A program made the position numbers and the translations under genes. From positions 59,235 through 123,234 of the forward strand of contig NZ_JASITA010000022.1 in NCBI RefSeq assembly GCF_030063415.1: a DNA stretch of 64,000 nt, read 5' to 3'. Every line of letters starts with the position of its first letter. The first letter of the stretch is position 1. Below are positions 1 to 8,176 of the stretch, in pieces. A model generated the notes under the pieces. The model made no database searches, was not told the DNA's origin, and saw nothing but the letters and a program-made list of their open reading frames with translations. Origin of the DNA: Streptomyces sp. H27-C3. GTDB lineage: Bacteria > Actinomycetota > Actinomycetes > Streptomycetales > Streptomycetaceae.

Positions 1-795
1 CCGTACGACGTCATGGACGCGCTGCTCCTCGGCGCTCGGGGCGCCGACGTGGACCGTGCGGGAGGTGTCGGAGCCGTAACCGTGCTTGAGGCCGCCGAAG
101 TCGAGGACGACCATGTCGCCCTCCTCAATGACACGCGGGCCCGCCTCGTGGTGCGGGCTGGCGCCGTTCGGGCCGCTGCCGACGACCGTGAAGTCCACCT
201 GTTCGTGCCCGAACTGCGTGAGGAGATGGGCGAGTTCGGCGGCCACCTCGCTCTCACGACGGCCGGAGAAGCGGATCTTGACAATTTCCTCGTACGTGGC
301 GTCCGCAGCCGCGCCCGCCGCTTCGAGGCGTGCCAGCTCGGACGCGTCCTTGACCGCCCGAAGCAGGGGCAGGGCGGTGGTCAGCGAGACGTACGAGGTG
401 TGGGGCAGTTCCCGCTGGAGGCCCAGGAGGTGCATCGCCCAGGCGTTGTCGCTGATGCCGAAGCGCCCCTGCGCGTCCAGGAGCGGCGCGGTGACGTCGT
501 ACGGGTCCTTGCCGTCGGTCCAGTCGCGCAGGGTGAACGCGGCGGCTCCGGCGGCCCGCTCGGCGTCCGGCGCCTCCAGCGTCGGGACCACCAGGACGGG
601 GTCCTGTCCCACGGCCAGGACCAGGAGCGTCAGCCGCTCGGTGGTCGCGGTCGGCCGGTAGCCGGTGAGGTGGACCAGGTCGGGGCCGGGGGCGACGAGC
701 AGACCCGCAAGCCCGGCGTCGGCGGCGGACCGCACGGCGCGGGCCATGCGGGCCCGGTAGTCGTCGGCGGTGAAGGGGGCGGGCGCATCTGACAT
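1..795 (-). CDS. M24 family Xaa-Pro peptidase (C-terminus cut by window edge)
   Basis: Read on the complement from an ATG at 795; 265 codons are present and the frame runs off the left edge, so roughly the last 100 residues of a family usually near 370 residues are missing. Residues 1-130 look like the non-catalytic creatinase/prolidase N-domain; the catalytic pita-bread fold follows. GDMVVLDFGG (Asp at about 232) and GSDTSRT (Asp at about 243) match the two metal-binding aspartates of M24 aminopeptidases; the His and Glu ligands would lie outside the window. No signal peptide, so cytosolic. The expected role is removal of N-terminal residues from X-Pro peptides. The start lies 4 bp after the stop of the upstream kinase gene, so the two are probably one transcript. 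Specificity cannot be read from the sequence. Confidence 0.85.
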   Translation of the reverse strand, partial: MSDAPAPFTADDYRARMARAVRSAADAGLAGLLVAPGPDLVHLTGYRPTATTERLTLLVLAVGQDPVLVVPTLEAPDAERAAGAAAFTLRDWTDGKDPYDVTAPLLDAQGRFGISDNAWAMHLLGLQRELPHTSYVSLTTALPLLRAVKDASELARLEAAGAAADATYEEIVKIRFSGRRESEVAAELAHLLTQFGHEQVDFTVVGSGPNGASPHHEAGPRVIEEGDMVVLDFGGLKHGYGSDTSRTVHVGAPSAEEQRVHDVVR

Positions 796-799
796 GGCC

Positions 800-1477
800 T
801 CATCCTGCCCGGCGCAGCGGATCCCCACCAGCCGATGGCAGGACGGTGTTCGGCGCGAAGGACACGACGAGGTCGGCGCGGTCGCGGCCCTGCCGCACCA
901 GGCGGGCGTTGGCCTCGTCCGAGGTGCGGGCGAAGTGTTCGGCGCGCTGCCGGGGTTTGCCGAAACGTTCATGCCGGTCGATGAGCCTGCGCAGCCGCTC
1001 GTCCTGGTCGAGCTCCAGGAACCAGACCTCGTCGAGTAGGTCCCGTACGGCCGCCCAGGGTCCTTCGTCGAGCAGCAGATAGTTGCCCTCGGTGATGACC
1101 AGCGGGGCGTCCAGGGGCGCGGGCACCGGGATGCTGCCCGCCACCGGTTCCTCCAGGGACCGGTCGTAGGCGGGCGCGTAGACGACGGTGCCCGGCGGCT
1201 GGGGAGTGCGCAGCCTGGTGAGGAGTGCGGTGTATCCGGTGGCGTCGAAGGTGTCGGGGGCGCCCTTGCGGTCGGTGCGCCCCAGGCGCTCCAGCTCCGC
1301 TCCGGCCAGGTGGAAGCCGTCCATCGGGACGAGTACGGCGGCCTGACCGAGGCGGTCGGCGAGGTGCGCGGCGAGGGTGGACTTCCCCGCGCCCGGGGCG
1401 CCCGCGATGCCGAGGACGCGGCGACGGCCGGGGGCGATGAGACGGTGAGCGCGGTCGATCAGGTGCTGCGGTTCCAT
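800..1477 (-). CDS. P-loop nucleoside/nucleotide kinase family protein (PRK/uridine kinase-like)
   Basis: About 225 residues. GIAGAPGAGKSTLAAHL near residues 22-38 is a clear Walker A motif. VLVPMDGFHLAG follows, typical of the phosphoribulokinase/uridine kinase/pantothenate kinase superfamily, where the Asp contacts the substrate. Later LVITEGNYLLLD is the Walker-B-like strand, and the RLIDRHERFGK segment has the Arg/His-rich lid. The family phosphorylates small metabolites such as nucleosides, sugars or pantothenate; which one is unknown here. I chose the ATG at 1477 (MEPQHL) because a longer frame would run into the divergent VOC gene's promoter region. The downstream peptidase starts 4 bp after this stop. 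Cytosolic, no membrane segments. Confidence 0.82.
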   Translation of the reverse strand: MEPQHLIDRAHRLIAPGRRRVLGIAGAPGAGKSTLAAHLADRLGQAAVLVPMDGFHLAGAELERLGRTDRKGAPDTFDATGYTALLTRLRTPQPPGTVVYAPAYDRSLEEPVAGSIPVPAPLDAPLVITEGNYLLLDEGPWAAVRDLLDEVWFLELDQDERLRRLIDRHERFGKPRQRAEHFARTSDEANARLVRQGRDRADLVVSFAPNTVLPSAGGDPLRRAG

Positions 1478-1550
1478 GAGGGCATTGTGGTGGCCGCGGG
1501 CCGAGGTGGTACGTATGACTTCCGTCCTCCGACCGGAAGAGGTACCGCCC

Positions 1551-1946
1551 ATGTCGCACATCGCTCTGACCGCCCTGGTCGTCCGTGACTACGACGAGGC
1601 GATCGCCTTCTACACCGACGCGCTCGGATTCGAGCTGGTCGAGGACACGGACCGGGGTGACGGCTCCCGGTGGATCGTCGTCCGCCCGCGCGGCGCGGGG
1701 GCCGGTACGGGGCTGCTGCTCGCTCGGGCGAAGGGGGACGCGCAGCACGCGCGCATGGGCGATCAGACGGGTGGCCGGGTCGGGTTCTTCCTGTATACCG
1801 AGGACTTCGCGGGCGATCACGCGCGGATGGTGGCGGCGGGGGTCCGGTTCGTGGAGGAGCCGCGGCATGAGGTGTACGGGGCGGTCGCGGTGTTCGAGGA
1901 CCTGTACGGGAACCGGTGGGATCTGCTGGAGCCGGCGGTGGTGTGA
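1551..1946 (+). CDS. VOC (glyoxalase/bleomycin resistance) family protein
   Basis: About 131 residues, the normal size for a single VOC protein with two beta-alpha-beta-beta-beta units. SHIALTALVVRDYDEAIAFY at the N-terminus is the signature of the first unit, with a His early in strand 1 as a possible metal ligand, and FEDLYGNRWDLLEP near the C-terminus is the matching end of the second unit with a Glu ligand-like position. Substrates of this superfamily vary widely (methylglyoxal adducts, aromatic diols, antibiotics), so none is assigned. The start ATG at 1551 has a good Shine-Dalgarno (GGAAGAGG, 1535-1542, 8 nt spacing), which decides it over an upstream in-frame ATG at 1476. Divergent from the kinase gene; the roughly 70-bp gap must hold both promoters. 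Confidence 0.85.
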   Translation: MSHIALTALVVRDYDEAIAFYTDALGFELVEDTDRGDGSRWIVVRPRGAGAGTGLLLARAKGDAQHARMGDQTGGRVGFFLYTEDFAGDHARMVAAGVRFVEEPRHEVYGAVAVFEDLYGNRWDLLEPAVV

Positions 1947-2173
1947 GGGGGCGGGGGGATGCGGGGCGGGGTGCGGATCAGGGTGCGGATCACGTCGCTG
2001 GGTGCTGGTCCCGCGCCTGGGGCGTGTCTCAAGGTCAGCTTCCCCACCGCATCGCCAACGGCCTTGCCCGGCTGCCCGGACAGGGGCGGCCCTGAAATCA
2101 TTTCGCCCGTGCTCGCCTCGTCCGGTACGGTCGCGGGATTGTTTTCACCGCTGGGAGCCCAGGAGGTTCGCGG

Positions 2174-2596
2174 GTGACCTCCCCGGCAGTTCCCAAGCTG
2201 AGAGCAGGTTTCGTTATGGCATGTCGTATCAGTGAGCTCGTGCTCGGTTGCCGCGACCCTGAGGTGCTGGCGCGATTCTGGTGCGAGGTCCTGGACTTCG
2301 TCGTGCTCGATCGCGAGGACGACGGCACGGTGGAGATCGGGCCGCGCGAAGGGTTCGGCGGTCCGCAGCCGACGATCATCCTCAGTCGCAGGGATGAGCC
2401 GGAGAAGGGGAAATCCCGGCTGCACATCGACGTCAACGCCACCGACCGCGATCAGGACGCCGAGCTCGAACGCCTTCTGAAGCTCGGTGCGCGCCCGGCC
2501 GACATCGGCCAGACAGGGCAGGAGCAGTGGCATGTCCTGGTCGACCCCGAAGGTAATGAGTTCTGCCTGCTCAAGGCCCGTCTCAACCCACTCTGA
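2174..2596 (+). CDS. VOC family protein (glyoxalase-like)
   Basis: About 140 residues. CRISELVLGCRDPEVLARFW is the usual opening of a glyoxalase-like subfamily common in actinomycetes, and HVLVDPEGNEFCLL near the C-terminus is the typical closing strand. Function unknown; possible roles are small-molecule binding or detoxification. Two starts compete: GTG at 2174, with a perfect AGGAGG at 2161-2166 and 7 nt spacing, and ATG at 2216, where most relatives begin. I gave the first because of the ribosome binding site; the 14 extra residues are not conserved-looking. No close operon partner: the previous gene ends about 230 bp upstream and an IS scar lies downstream. Confidence 0.8.
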   Translation: MTSPAVPKLRAGFVMACRISELVLGCRDPEVLARFWCEVLDFVVLDREDDGTVEIGPREGFGGPQPTIILSRRDEPEKGKSRLHIDVNATDRDQDAELERLLKLGARPADIGQTGQEQWHVLVDPEGNEFCLLKARLNPL

Positions 2597-2664
2597 TGCT
2601 CATCGGTCACGCCTCGGCACCAGGTACCTAGGGTCTGCCTCGAAGTCCGGTGTGACGGGCGTGT

Positions 2665-2929
2665 CGTGATCGTGAAGAAGTGAGGTCTCCGGTAGAGGGT
2701 TCATCGACCAAGAAAAACCTGAACACCGGAGACCTCGTGGCCACCCTGGCGGTGACGAGGCGGTTGGCCTGACCGATGAGCAGTGGGCGCGGCTGGAACC
2801 GCTGTTGCCTGTGCCCACGCCGTCGGGTCGGCCGTCGGCGTGGACGAAACGGCAGCTCATCGACGGGATCAGATGGCGGGTGCGGGTGGTGCGCCCTGGT
2901 GGGACGTCCCAGACTGCTACGGCTGGTCC
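2665..2929 (+). mobile_element. IS5-family insertion sequence remnant (5' part only)
   Basis: The stretch from about 2759 reads LTDEQWARLEPLLP and later KRQLIDGIRWRVR, the conserved N-terminus of IS5-family (DDE) transposases, after which a single-base loss shifts the frame so that PWWDVPDCYG appears in another frame. The element then stops abruptly near 2929 and glycosidase sequence begins, so most of the transposase and the right end are absent. A perfect 12-bp inverted repeat (GAGGTCTCCGGT at 2682-2693 and its complement at 2725-2736) lies in front of the reading frame. The left boundary is uncertain and may be as early as about 2629. It cannot transpose by itself. Confidence 0.7.
2682..2736. 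repeat. 12-bp inverted repeat at the head of the IS5 remnant
   Basis: GAGGTCTCCGGT and ACCGGAGACCTC are exact complements separated by 31 nt. It sits directly before the transposase reading frame and is probably part of the insertion sequence end or its expression control, not a host feature. Confidence 0.6.
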
Positions 2930-3891
2930 TTTGGGGCGGGTCGTCGGGCGAGGGCATCATCCTCGCGCCGAACGCCCCGGTAGTGGACGCCGCGCACCGG
3001 GCCGGTGTGCGGGTCCTCGGCAATGTCTTCCTGCCGCCCACCGCGTACGGCGGCGATCTGCGGTGGACTCGCGAGCTGGTGCAGCGCGACGCGTTCGGCC
3101 GCTTCCCGATCGCCGACAAGCTGATCGAGGTGGCGCGGGCGTACGGCTTCGACGGCTGGTTCCTCAACGGCGAGACGGGCGGCGGAGATCGCCAACTGGC
3201 CGCCGCTCTCAAGGAGTTCGTACGGGCGCTGTGCGCCGGGGCTCCCCAGCTGAGGATCACCTGGTACGACGCCTTCAACTCCGACGGCCAGGTCGGCTGG
3301 CAGGGTGCGCTCAACGACAAGAACGCCGCGTTCTTCAAGGCGTCCCACACGATGTTCGTGGACTTCCGCTGGAGCGCGGCGGGGCTCGACGCCGGTCACG
3401 GTGGAGGTCACGGTCACGGGCCCCGGCGGAGTACGGCGGATACCGGGCGCGACCGTGCGTACCGGCGACGGGTGGACCACCTCATCGGTCCCGTTGCCGC
3501 GCGGCGCCGTGCACGCGCTGGGTTTGCGGCTGACCGGCACCGGAACGGGCACCGGCGGGGCCTGACGGCTGGGCGCCCTGTCCGTGCGGGCCGGATCCGC
3601 GCCCACCCCCGGCAGCCCCACCGGGGTACGTGTCGAGGCCGCCCGCGTCCTCGCGCCCGGTGCGGCGGAGCTGCGACTGCGCCGGCAGGCGGCCGCGGAC
3701 GCGCGCCACTACGAGGTGCACAGGTGCTCCCCGGCGGCGGGCGGCGTTTCCTCGGCGGCACGGCGGGCATCGCGTACTACGTTGCCTCGCTGCGCCGCAC
3801 GTCGAGCGAGGCGGCCACCTCGCTGGAAGTGCGCGCCACCGGTCAGTTGCTGACCTCATCGCGTCCCGCCCCGGTCACCCACACCTGGTAG
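2930..3891 (+). pseudogene. GH85 endo-beta-N-acetylglucosaminidase, truncated and frameshifted
   Basis: Starting at about 2930 the frame reads WGGSSGEGIILAPNAPVVDA and continues through RAYGFDGWFLNGETGGGD, the GH85 active-site region in which Asn and Glu of the N-x-E pair perform substrate-assisted cleavage of the chitobiose core of N-glycans. The N-terminus (signal peptide and first barrel strands) has been replaced by the IS5 remnant. Near 3385 the barrel ends prematurely and the text jumps, in another frame, to a C-terminal beta-sandwich (VTVEVTVTGPGG), so part of the domain is deleted. A TGA stands at 3563-3565, and near 3725 the frame shifts back to finish with FLGGTAGIAYYVASL and a Fn3-like tail. 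At least one deletion, one stop and two frameshifts make a functional protein impossible. An intact GH85 gene was probably co-transcribed with the GH38 gene just downstream. Confidence 0.8.
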
Positions 3892-3932
3892 TCACCCCCA
3901 CCTTCTCGTCCCAGAACATCGGAGCCACCCTC

Positions 3933-6900
3933 ATGCACGACGACCGAAGCATCGTCGAACACCGCCTGCGCCGCGTGCTCAAGGACCGCATCCAGCCGGC
4001 CGTCCACTCCACGCCCGTCCCGCTGACCATCGAGCGGTGGGAGGCGCCGGGCGAGCCCGTCCCGGTCGCGGAGGGCCTGGCTGCCACGTACGGTCCGGCC
4101 GCCGCGGGTGACCTGTGGGGCCCGGCCTGGGGCACCACCTGGTTCAAGGTCACCGGGCAGGTCCCGGCCGAGTGGCGCGGGCGCACCGTCGAGGCCGTCA
4201 TCGATCTCGGCTTCGACCGGCAGATGCCCGGCTTCCAGTGCGAGGGCCTGATCTACCGGCAGGACGGGGAGGCGGTGAAGGCCCTCAACCCGCGCAACGA
4301 CTGGGTGCGGATCGGCGAACCGGCCGTCGGAGGCGAGGAGGTCCTGCTGTACGTCGAGGCGTCCTCCAACCCCGTCCTGGTCGACCACGCGCCGACGTAC
4401 GAGGGTGACAGGCTCACCTCGGGCGACAAGCCGCTCTACCGCGTCGAGCGGATGGACCTCACGGTCTTCGAGACCGAGGTGTGGGAGCTGGTCCAGGACC
4501 TGGAGGTGCTCGGCTCCCTGATGACGGAGCTGTCGCAGGGCGACGCCCGGCGCTGGGAGATCCTGCGGGCGATCGAGCGCTGTCTGGACGCCGTGGACCT
4601 GACGGACGTGCCGGGCACGGCGGCGGCGGCCCGCGCGGAGCTGGCCGGGGTACTGGCCGCCCCCGCGAACGCGTCGGCCCACCGCATCAGCGCGATCGGG
4701 CACGCCCACATCGACTCGGCGTGGCTGTGGCCGCTGCGTGAGACGGTGCGCAAGGTGGCGCGTACGTCGTCCAACGTGGTCAACCTCATGGACGACCACC
4801 CGGAGTTCGTCTTCGCGATGTCGCAGGCGCAGCAGCTCGCCTGGATCAAGGAGCACCGGCCCGAGGTCTTCGCCAAGGTCAAGAAGAAGATCGCGGACGG
4901 GCAGTTCGTGCCGGTCGGCGGCATGTGGGTGGAGTCCGACACGAACATGGTCGGCGGCGAGGCGATGGCCCGCCAGTTCCTCTACGGCAAGAAGTTCTTC
5001 ATGGACGAGTTCGGCATCGAGACCAACGAGGTCTGGCTGCCCGACTCCTTCGGCTACACGGCGGCGATGCCGCAACTGGTGAGGCTGTCCGGGTCGAAGT
5101 GGTTCCTGACGCAGAAGATCTCCTGGAGCCAGGTCAACAAGTTCCCGCACCACACCTTCTGGTGGGAGGGCATCGACGGCACCCGCGTCTTCACGCACTT
5201 CCCGCCCGTCGACACGTACAACTCCGACCTGGGCGGCGAGCAGATGGCGCACGCCGCACGCAACTACCAGGAGAAGGGCCGGGGTTCACGCTCCATGGCC
5301 CCCTTTGGCTGGGGTGACGGCGGTGGTGGGCCGACCCGGGAGATGCTGGCGCGCGCGGAGCGACTGCGGGACCTGGAGGGCTCGCCGAAGGTGACGGTCG
5401 AGAAGCCGTCGGCGTTCTTCTCGAAGGCCGAGGCGGAGTACCCGGACGCGCCGGTGTGGGCGGGCGAGCTGTATCTGGAGCTGCACCGCGGTACGTACAC
5501 CTCGCAGGCGAGGACCAAGCAGGGCAACCGGCACAGCGAGTCGCTGTTGCGCGAGGCGGAGCTGTGGTCGGCGACGGCGGCGGTCCGCGTGGCGGGCTTC
5601 GTGTATCCGTACGAGGACCTGGAGCGGATCTGGAAGACGGTGCTGCTGCACCAGTTCCACGACATCCTGCCCGGCTCCTCGATCGCCTGGGTGCACCGAG
5701 AGGCGCGGGAGACGTACGCGCGGGTGCGTACGGAGCTGGAGGCGATCACGGCCGCCGCGCAGACGGCGTTGGCGGGCGAGGGGTCCGACAACCTGACCTT
5801 CAACGCCGCTCCGCACAGCCGTGGTTCGGTCCCGGCCGGCGGCGCGTCGGTCGCCGATCCGTCCCCGACGGCCGACACGGTCACGGCCTCGTCCCGCCCG
5901 GACGGCGGCTTCGACCTCGACAACGGGCTGCTGCGCATCACGGTCGACGCCCGGGGCCTGGTGGTCTCGGCGTACGACGTGGCGGCGCGGCGGGAGGCGG
6001 TGGCTCCCGGCCTGGCGGCCAACCTGCTCCAGATCCACCCCGACTTCCCGAACATGTGGGACGCCTGGGACATCGACGAGTTCTACCGCCACAAGGTCAC
6101 CGACCTGGTGGGCGTCGACACGCTCGCCCTCACCGAGTCGACCGGGGACCGTGCGGTGCTCACCGTCGCCAGGTCCTTCGGCGAGTCGACGGTCGTGCAG
6201 CGGCTGACGCTGCGCTCGGGGGCGAAGGTCCTCGACATCGAGACGGATGTGGACTGGCACGAGACGGAGAAGTTCCTGAAGGCTGCCTTCCCGCTCGATG
6301 TGAAGGCCGACCGGTCGGCGGCCGAGACCCAGTTCGGTCATGTCTTCCGCGCCACGCACACCAACACCTCTTGGGAGGCTGCCAAGTTCGAGATCTGCGC
6401 GCACCGCTGGATCCAGGTCGAGGAGCCCGGCTGGGGCGCGGCGGTCGTCAACGACTCGACGTACGGCCATGACGTCACCCGGGACATGCGGGAGGACGGC
6501 GGGCAGACCACGACGGTCAGGCTCTCCCTGCTGCGCGCCCCGCGCTACCCGGACCCGGAGACCGACCAGGGCAGCCACCGCCTGCGCTTCGCGCTCGCAC
6601 CCGGCGCCACGGTCACCGACGCGGTCCGGGAGAGCCACTGGATCAATCTCCCGGAGCGCACCCGCACGGGCGACGGCAGCAGCCCGGTCGCGCCGCTGGT
6701 GTCCGTCGACAACGACCGGATCGTGGTGGAGGCGGTGAAGCTGGCCGAGGACCGCGGCGGCGATGTGGTCGTCCGTATCTACGAGTCGGGCGGCGGTCGC
6801 GGCACGGCGACGCTCGGCGCGGGCTTCCCGATCACGTCGGTGGTGGAGACGGACCTGCTGGAACGCCCGTTGGCGGACGCGGCGGCGTACGCCCCGACGG

Positions 6901-6971
6901 CCGACGGGACCGTGGAACTGTCGCTGCGGCCGTTCCAGATCCTCACGCTGCGGCTGGGGACGGGCGCGTAG
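3933..6971 (+). CDS. GH38 family alpha-mannosidase
   Basis: About 1012 residues, the normal length for bacterial/vacuolar-type GH38 enzymes. GHAHIDSAWLWP holds the zinc ligands His257 and Asp261 (HxxxD spacing), WLPDSFGYTAAMPQ carries the probable catalytic nucleophile Asp371, and LHQFHDILPGSS (His576, Asp577) is the third conserved block. An N-terminal beta-domain, the catalytic barrel, a helical bundle and a long C-terminal beta-sandwich follow in order. The reaction is hydrolysis of alpha-linked mannose from glycans by a retaining mechanism. No signal peptide, so it acts in the cytoplasm on imported oligosaccharides. ATG at 3933 has a weak GGAG 8 nt upstream; a longer frame would run into the GH85 pseudogene. 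Since the IS insertion removed the head of the neighbouring GH85 gene, this gene may have lost its original promoter. Confidence 0.92.
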   Translation: MHDDRSIVEHRLRRVLKDRIQPAVHSTPVPLTIERWEAPGEPVPVAEGLAATYGPAAAGDLWGPAWGTTWFKVTGQVPAEWRGRTVEAVIDLGFDRQMPGFQCEGLIYRQDGEAVKALNPRNDWVRIGEPAVGGEEVLLYVEASSNPVLVDHAPTYEGDRLTSGDKPLYRVERMDLTVFETEVWELVQDLEVLGSLMTELSQGDARRWEILRAIERCLDAVDLTDVPGTAAAARAELAGVLAAPANASAHRISAIGHAHIDSAWLWPLRETVRKVARTSSNVVNLMDDHPEFVFAMSQAQQLAWIKEHRPEVFAKVKKKIADGQFVPVGGMWVESDTNMVGGEAMARQFLYGKKFFMDEFGIETNEVWLPDSFGYTAAMPQLVRLSGSKWFLTQKISWSQVNKFPHHTFWWEGIDGTRVFTHFPPVDTYNSDLGGEQMAHAARNYQEKGRGSRSMAPFGWGDGGGGPTREMLARAERLRDLEGSPKVTVEKPSAFFSKAEAEYPDAPVWAGELYLELHRGTYTSQARTKQGNRHSESLLREAELWSATAAVRVAGFVYPYEDLERIWKTVLLHQFHDILPGSSIAWVHREARETYARVRTELEAITAAAQTALAGEGSDNLTFNAAPHSRGSVPAGGASVADPSPTADTVTASSRPDGGFDLDNGLLRITVDARGLVVSAYDVAARREAVAPGLAANLLQIHPDFPNMWDAWDIDEFYRHKVTDLVGVDTLALTESTGDRAVLTVARSFGESTVVQRLTLRSGAKVLDIETDVDWHETEKFLKAAFPLDVKADRSAAETQFGHVFRATHTNTSWEAAKFEICAHRWIQVEEPGWGAAVVNDSTYGHDVTRDMREDGGQTTTVRLSLLRAPRYPDPETDQGSHRLRFALAPGATVTDAVRESHWINLPERTRTGDGSSPVAPLVSVDNDRIVVEAVKLAEDRGGDVVVRIYESGGGRGTATLGAGFPITSVVETDLLERPLADAAAYAPTADGTVELSLRPFQILTLRLGTGA

Positions 6972-6979
6972 ACGGCGAC

Positions 6980-7002
6980 GGCGGTCCCTCGGCGGGACCG
7001 CC
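6980..7002 (+). terminator. Hairpin after the GH38 gene
   Basis: GGCGGTCCC and GGGACCGCC pair perfectly over 9 bp around a 5-nt loop, 9 bp after the GH38 stop. There is no T-run, as is common for Streptomyces terminators. Confidence 0.5.
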
Positions 7003-7079
7003 CGGTGCGGCGGGGACGTGCGGGCGGGGCGGCGAATTGCGATGTACAGGGGCGTTCGCGGCCCGTAGCATCCGCCCAC

Positions 7080-8105
7080 GTGTCCTACGAACTTCACGAC
7101 CGCGGCGTCGTAGCCGATACGCACAACGACCTGCTGATGGCGGTCACCGCCCGGGAGCCCCGGCAATGGGCGGGATTCTTCCGCGAACAGTGGCTGCCGC
7201 AACTGCGCGACGGCGGGGTGAACCTCCAGGTGTTGCCGGTCTTCATCGAGGACCAGTACCGCCCCGAGGGCGCGCTGCGCGAGACCCTGCGCATGATCGA
7301 GTGCGCGCACACGCTGGCCGAGGGCAACGCCGACGAGGTGGCGCTGTGCCTTGACGGGTCCGCCGTCGACGCCGCGCTGGCCGCGGGGAAGATCGCCCTC
7401 GTCCTCGCCCTGGAGAGCGCGCCGGGTGTCGACGCGAACGTGGAGCTCTTCGGGACCCTGCACCGACTCGGCGTGCGGGTCGCGTCCATCGCCCACTGGG
7501 GCCGTACGCCGCTGGCCGACGGCAGCGGCGAGGACGCCACCGGCAGCCGTCTGACCGGCGCCGGGGTCGAGGCGCTTGCCGAGATGGAGCGCCTGGGCAT
7601 CCTCTTCGACGTGTCCCATCTCGGCGCGGCCGGGGTCGGGCACGTCCTGGAGCTGGCCACCCGCCCCGTCATCGCCACGCACTCCTCGGCGCGTGCCCTG
7701 CGCGACCACCACCGCAATCTGACCGACGCCCAGCTCCGTGGGGTCGCCGCGACCGGCGGGACGGTGTGCGTGAATTTCCTCCCGGAGTTTCTCGCCGCGG
7801 AACCGGCCGACTGCACGGTGGACCGGCTGGCCGACCACATCCTGCACATCACTGGGGTCGTCGGCGTCGAACACGTCGGCCTGGGACCGGACTTCATCGA
7901 GGAAGTCATCGGCGACATCACCCCGCCGTGCTGCGAGAAGGACTATGGATTTCCCTGGTCCCTGCCCGGCGTCCAGGGCCCGCGTGGGCTGCCCCTGGTC
8001 ACCGAGGCGCTGATCCGACGGGGCCTGCCCGAGGACGACGTACGCAGGATCATCGGTGGCAATGTGCTCGACCTGTTCCGCAAGGAACTGGGGCGGCCCG
8101 CCTAG
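7080..8105 (+). CDS. M19 family dipeptidase (renal dipeptidase-like)
   Basis: About 341 residues, normal for the family. VVADTHNDLL near residues 11-20 gives the HxD zinc ligands, LALESAPG holds the bridging Glu, FDVSHLG and VIATHSSARAL hold the two later zinc His residues, and GLGPDFIE is the conserved Asp region. This family forms a TIM-barrel with a binuclear zinc centre and cleaves dipeptides, including D-amino acid-containing ones. No signal peptide is visible, so it is likely cytosolic, unlike mammalian renal dipeptidase. Start GTG at 7080 (VSYELHD) is chosen because homology begins there; no clear Shine-Dalgarno precedes it. Convergent with the collagenase gene. Confidence 0.88.
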   Translation: MSYELHDRGVVADTHNDLLMAVTAREPRQWAGFFREQWLPQLRDGGVNLQVLPVFIEDQYRPEGALRETLRMIECAHTLAEGNADEVALCLDGSAVDAALAAGKIALVLALESAPGVDANVELFGTLHRLGVRVASIAHWGRTPLADGSGEDATGSRLTGAGVEALAEMERLGILFDVSHLGAAGVGHVLELATRPVIATHSSARALRDHHRNLTDAQLRGVAATGGTVCVNFLPEFLAAEPADCTVDRLADHILHITGVVGVEHVGLGPDFIEEVIGDITPPCCEKDYGFPWSLPGVQGPRGLPLVTEALIRRGLPEDDVRRIIGGNVLDLFRKELGRPA

Positions 8106-8112
8106 GGGGTGT

Positions 8113-8157
8113 CGTGTGGGTGGGGCGCGCTCCCCCGGAGTGTGCCCCACCCACACG
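8113..8157. terminator. Bidirectional hairpin between convergent dipeptidase and collagenase genes
   Basis: A perfect 14-bp stem (CGTGTGGGTGGGGC at 8113-8126 and its complement at 8144-8157) with a 17-nt loop sits in the gap between the two convergent genes and can serve both. Confidence 0.6.
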
Positions 8158-8176
8158 GACGGGCTCGGTGCCGCGT

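Noticed and set aside
1959..2177. A 72-codon open frame between the two VOC genes
   Set aside because: No start signal, no motif, and composition typical of non-coding high-GC DNA.
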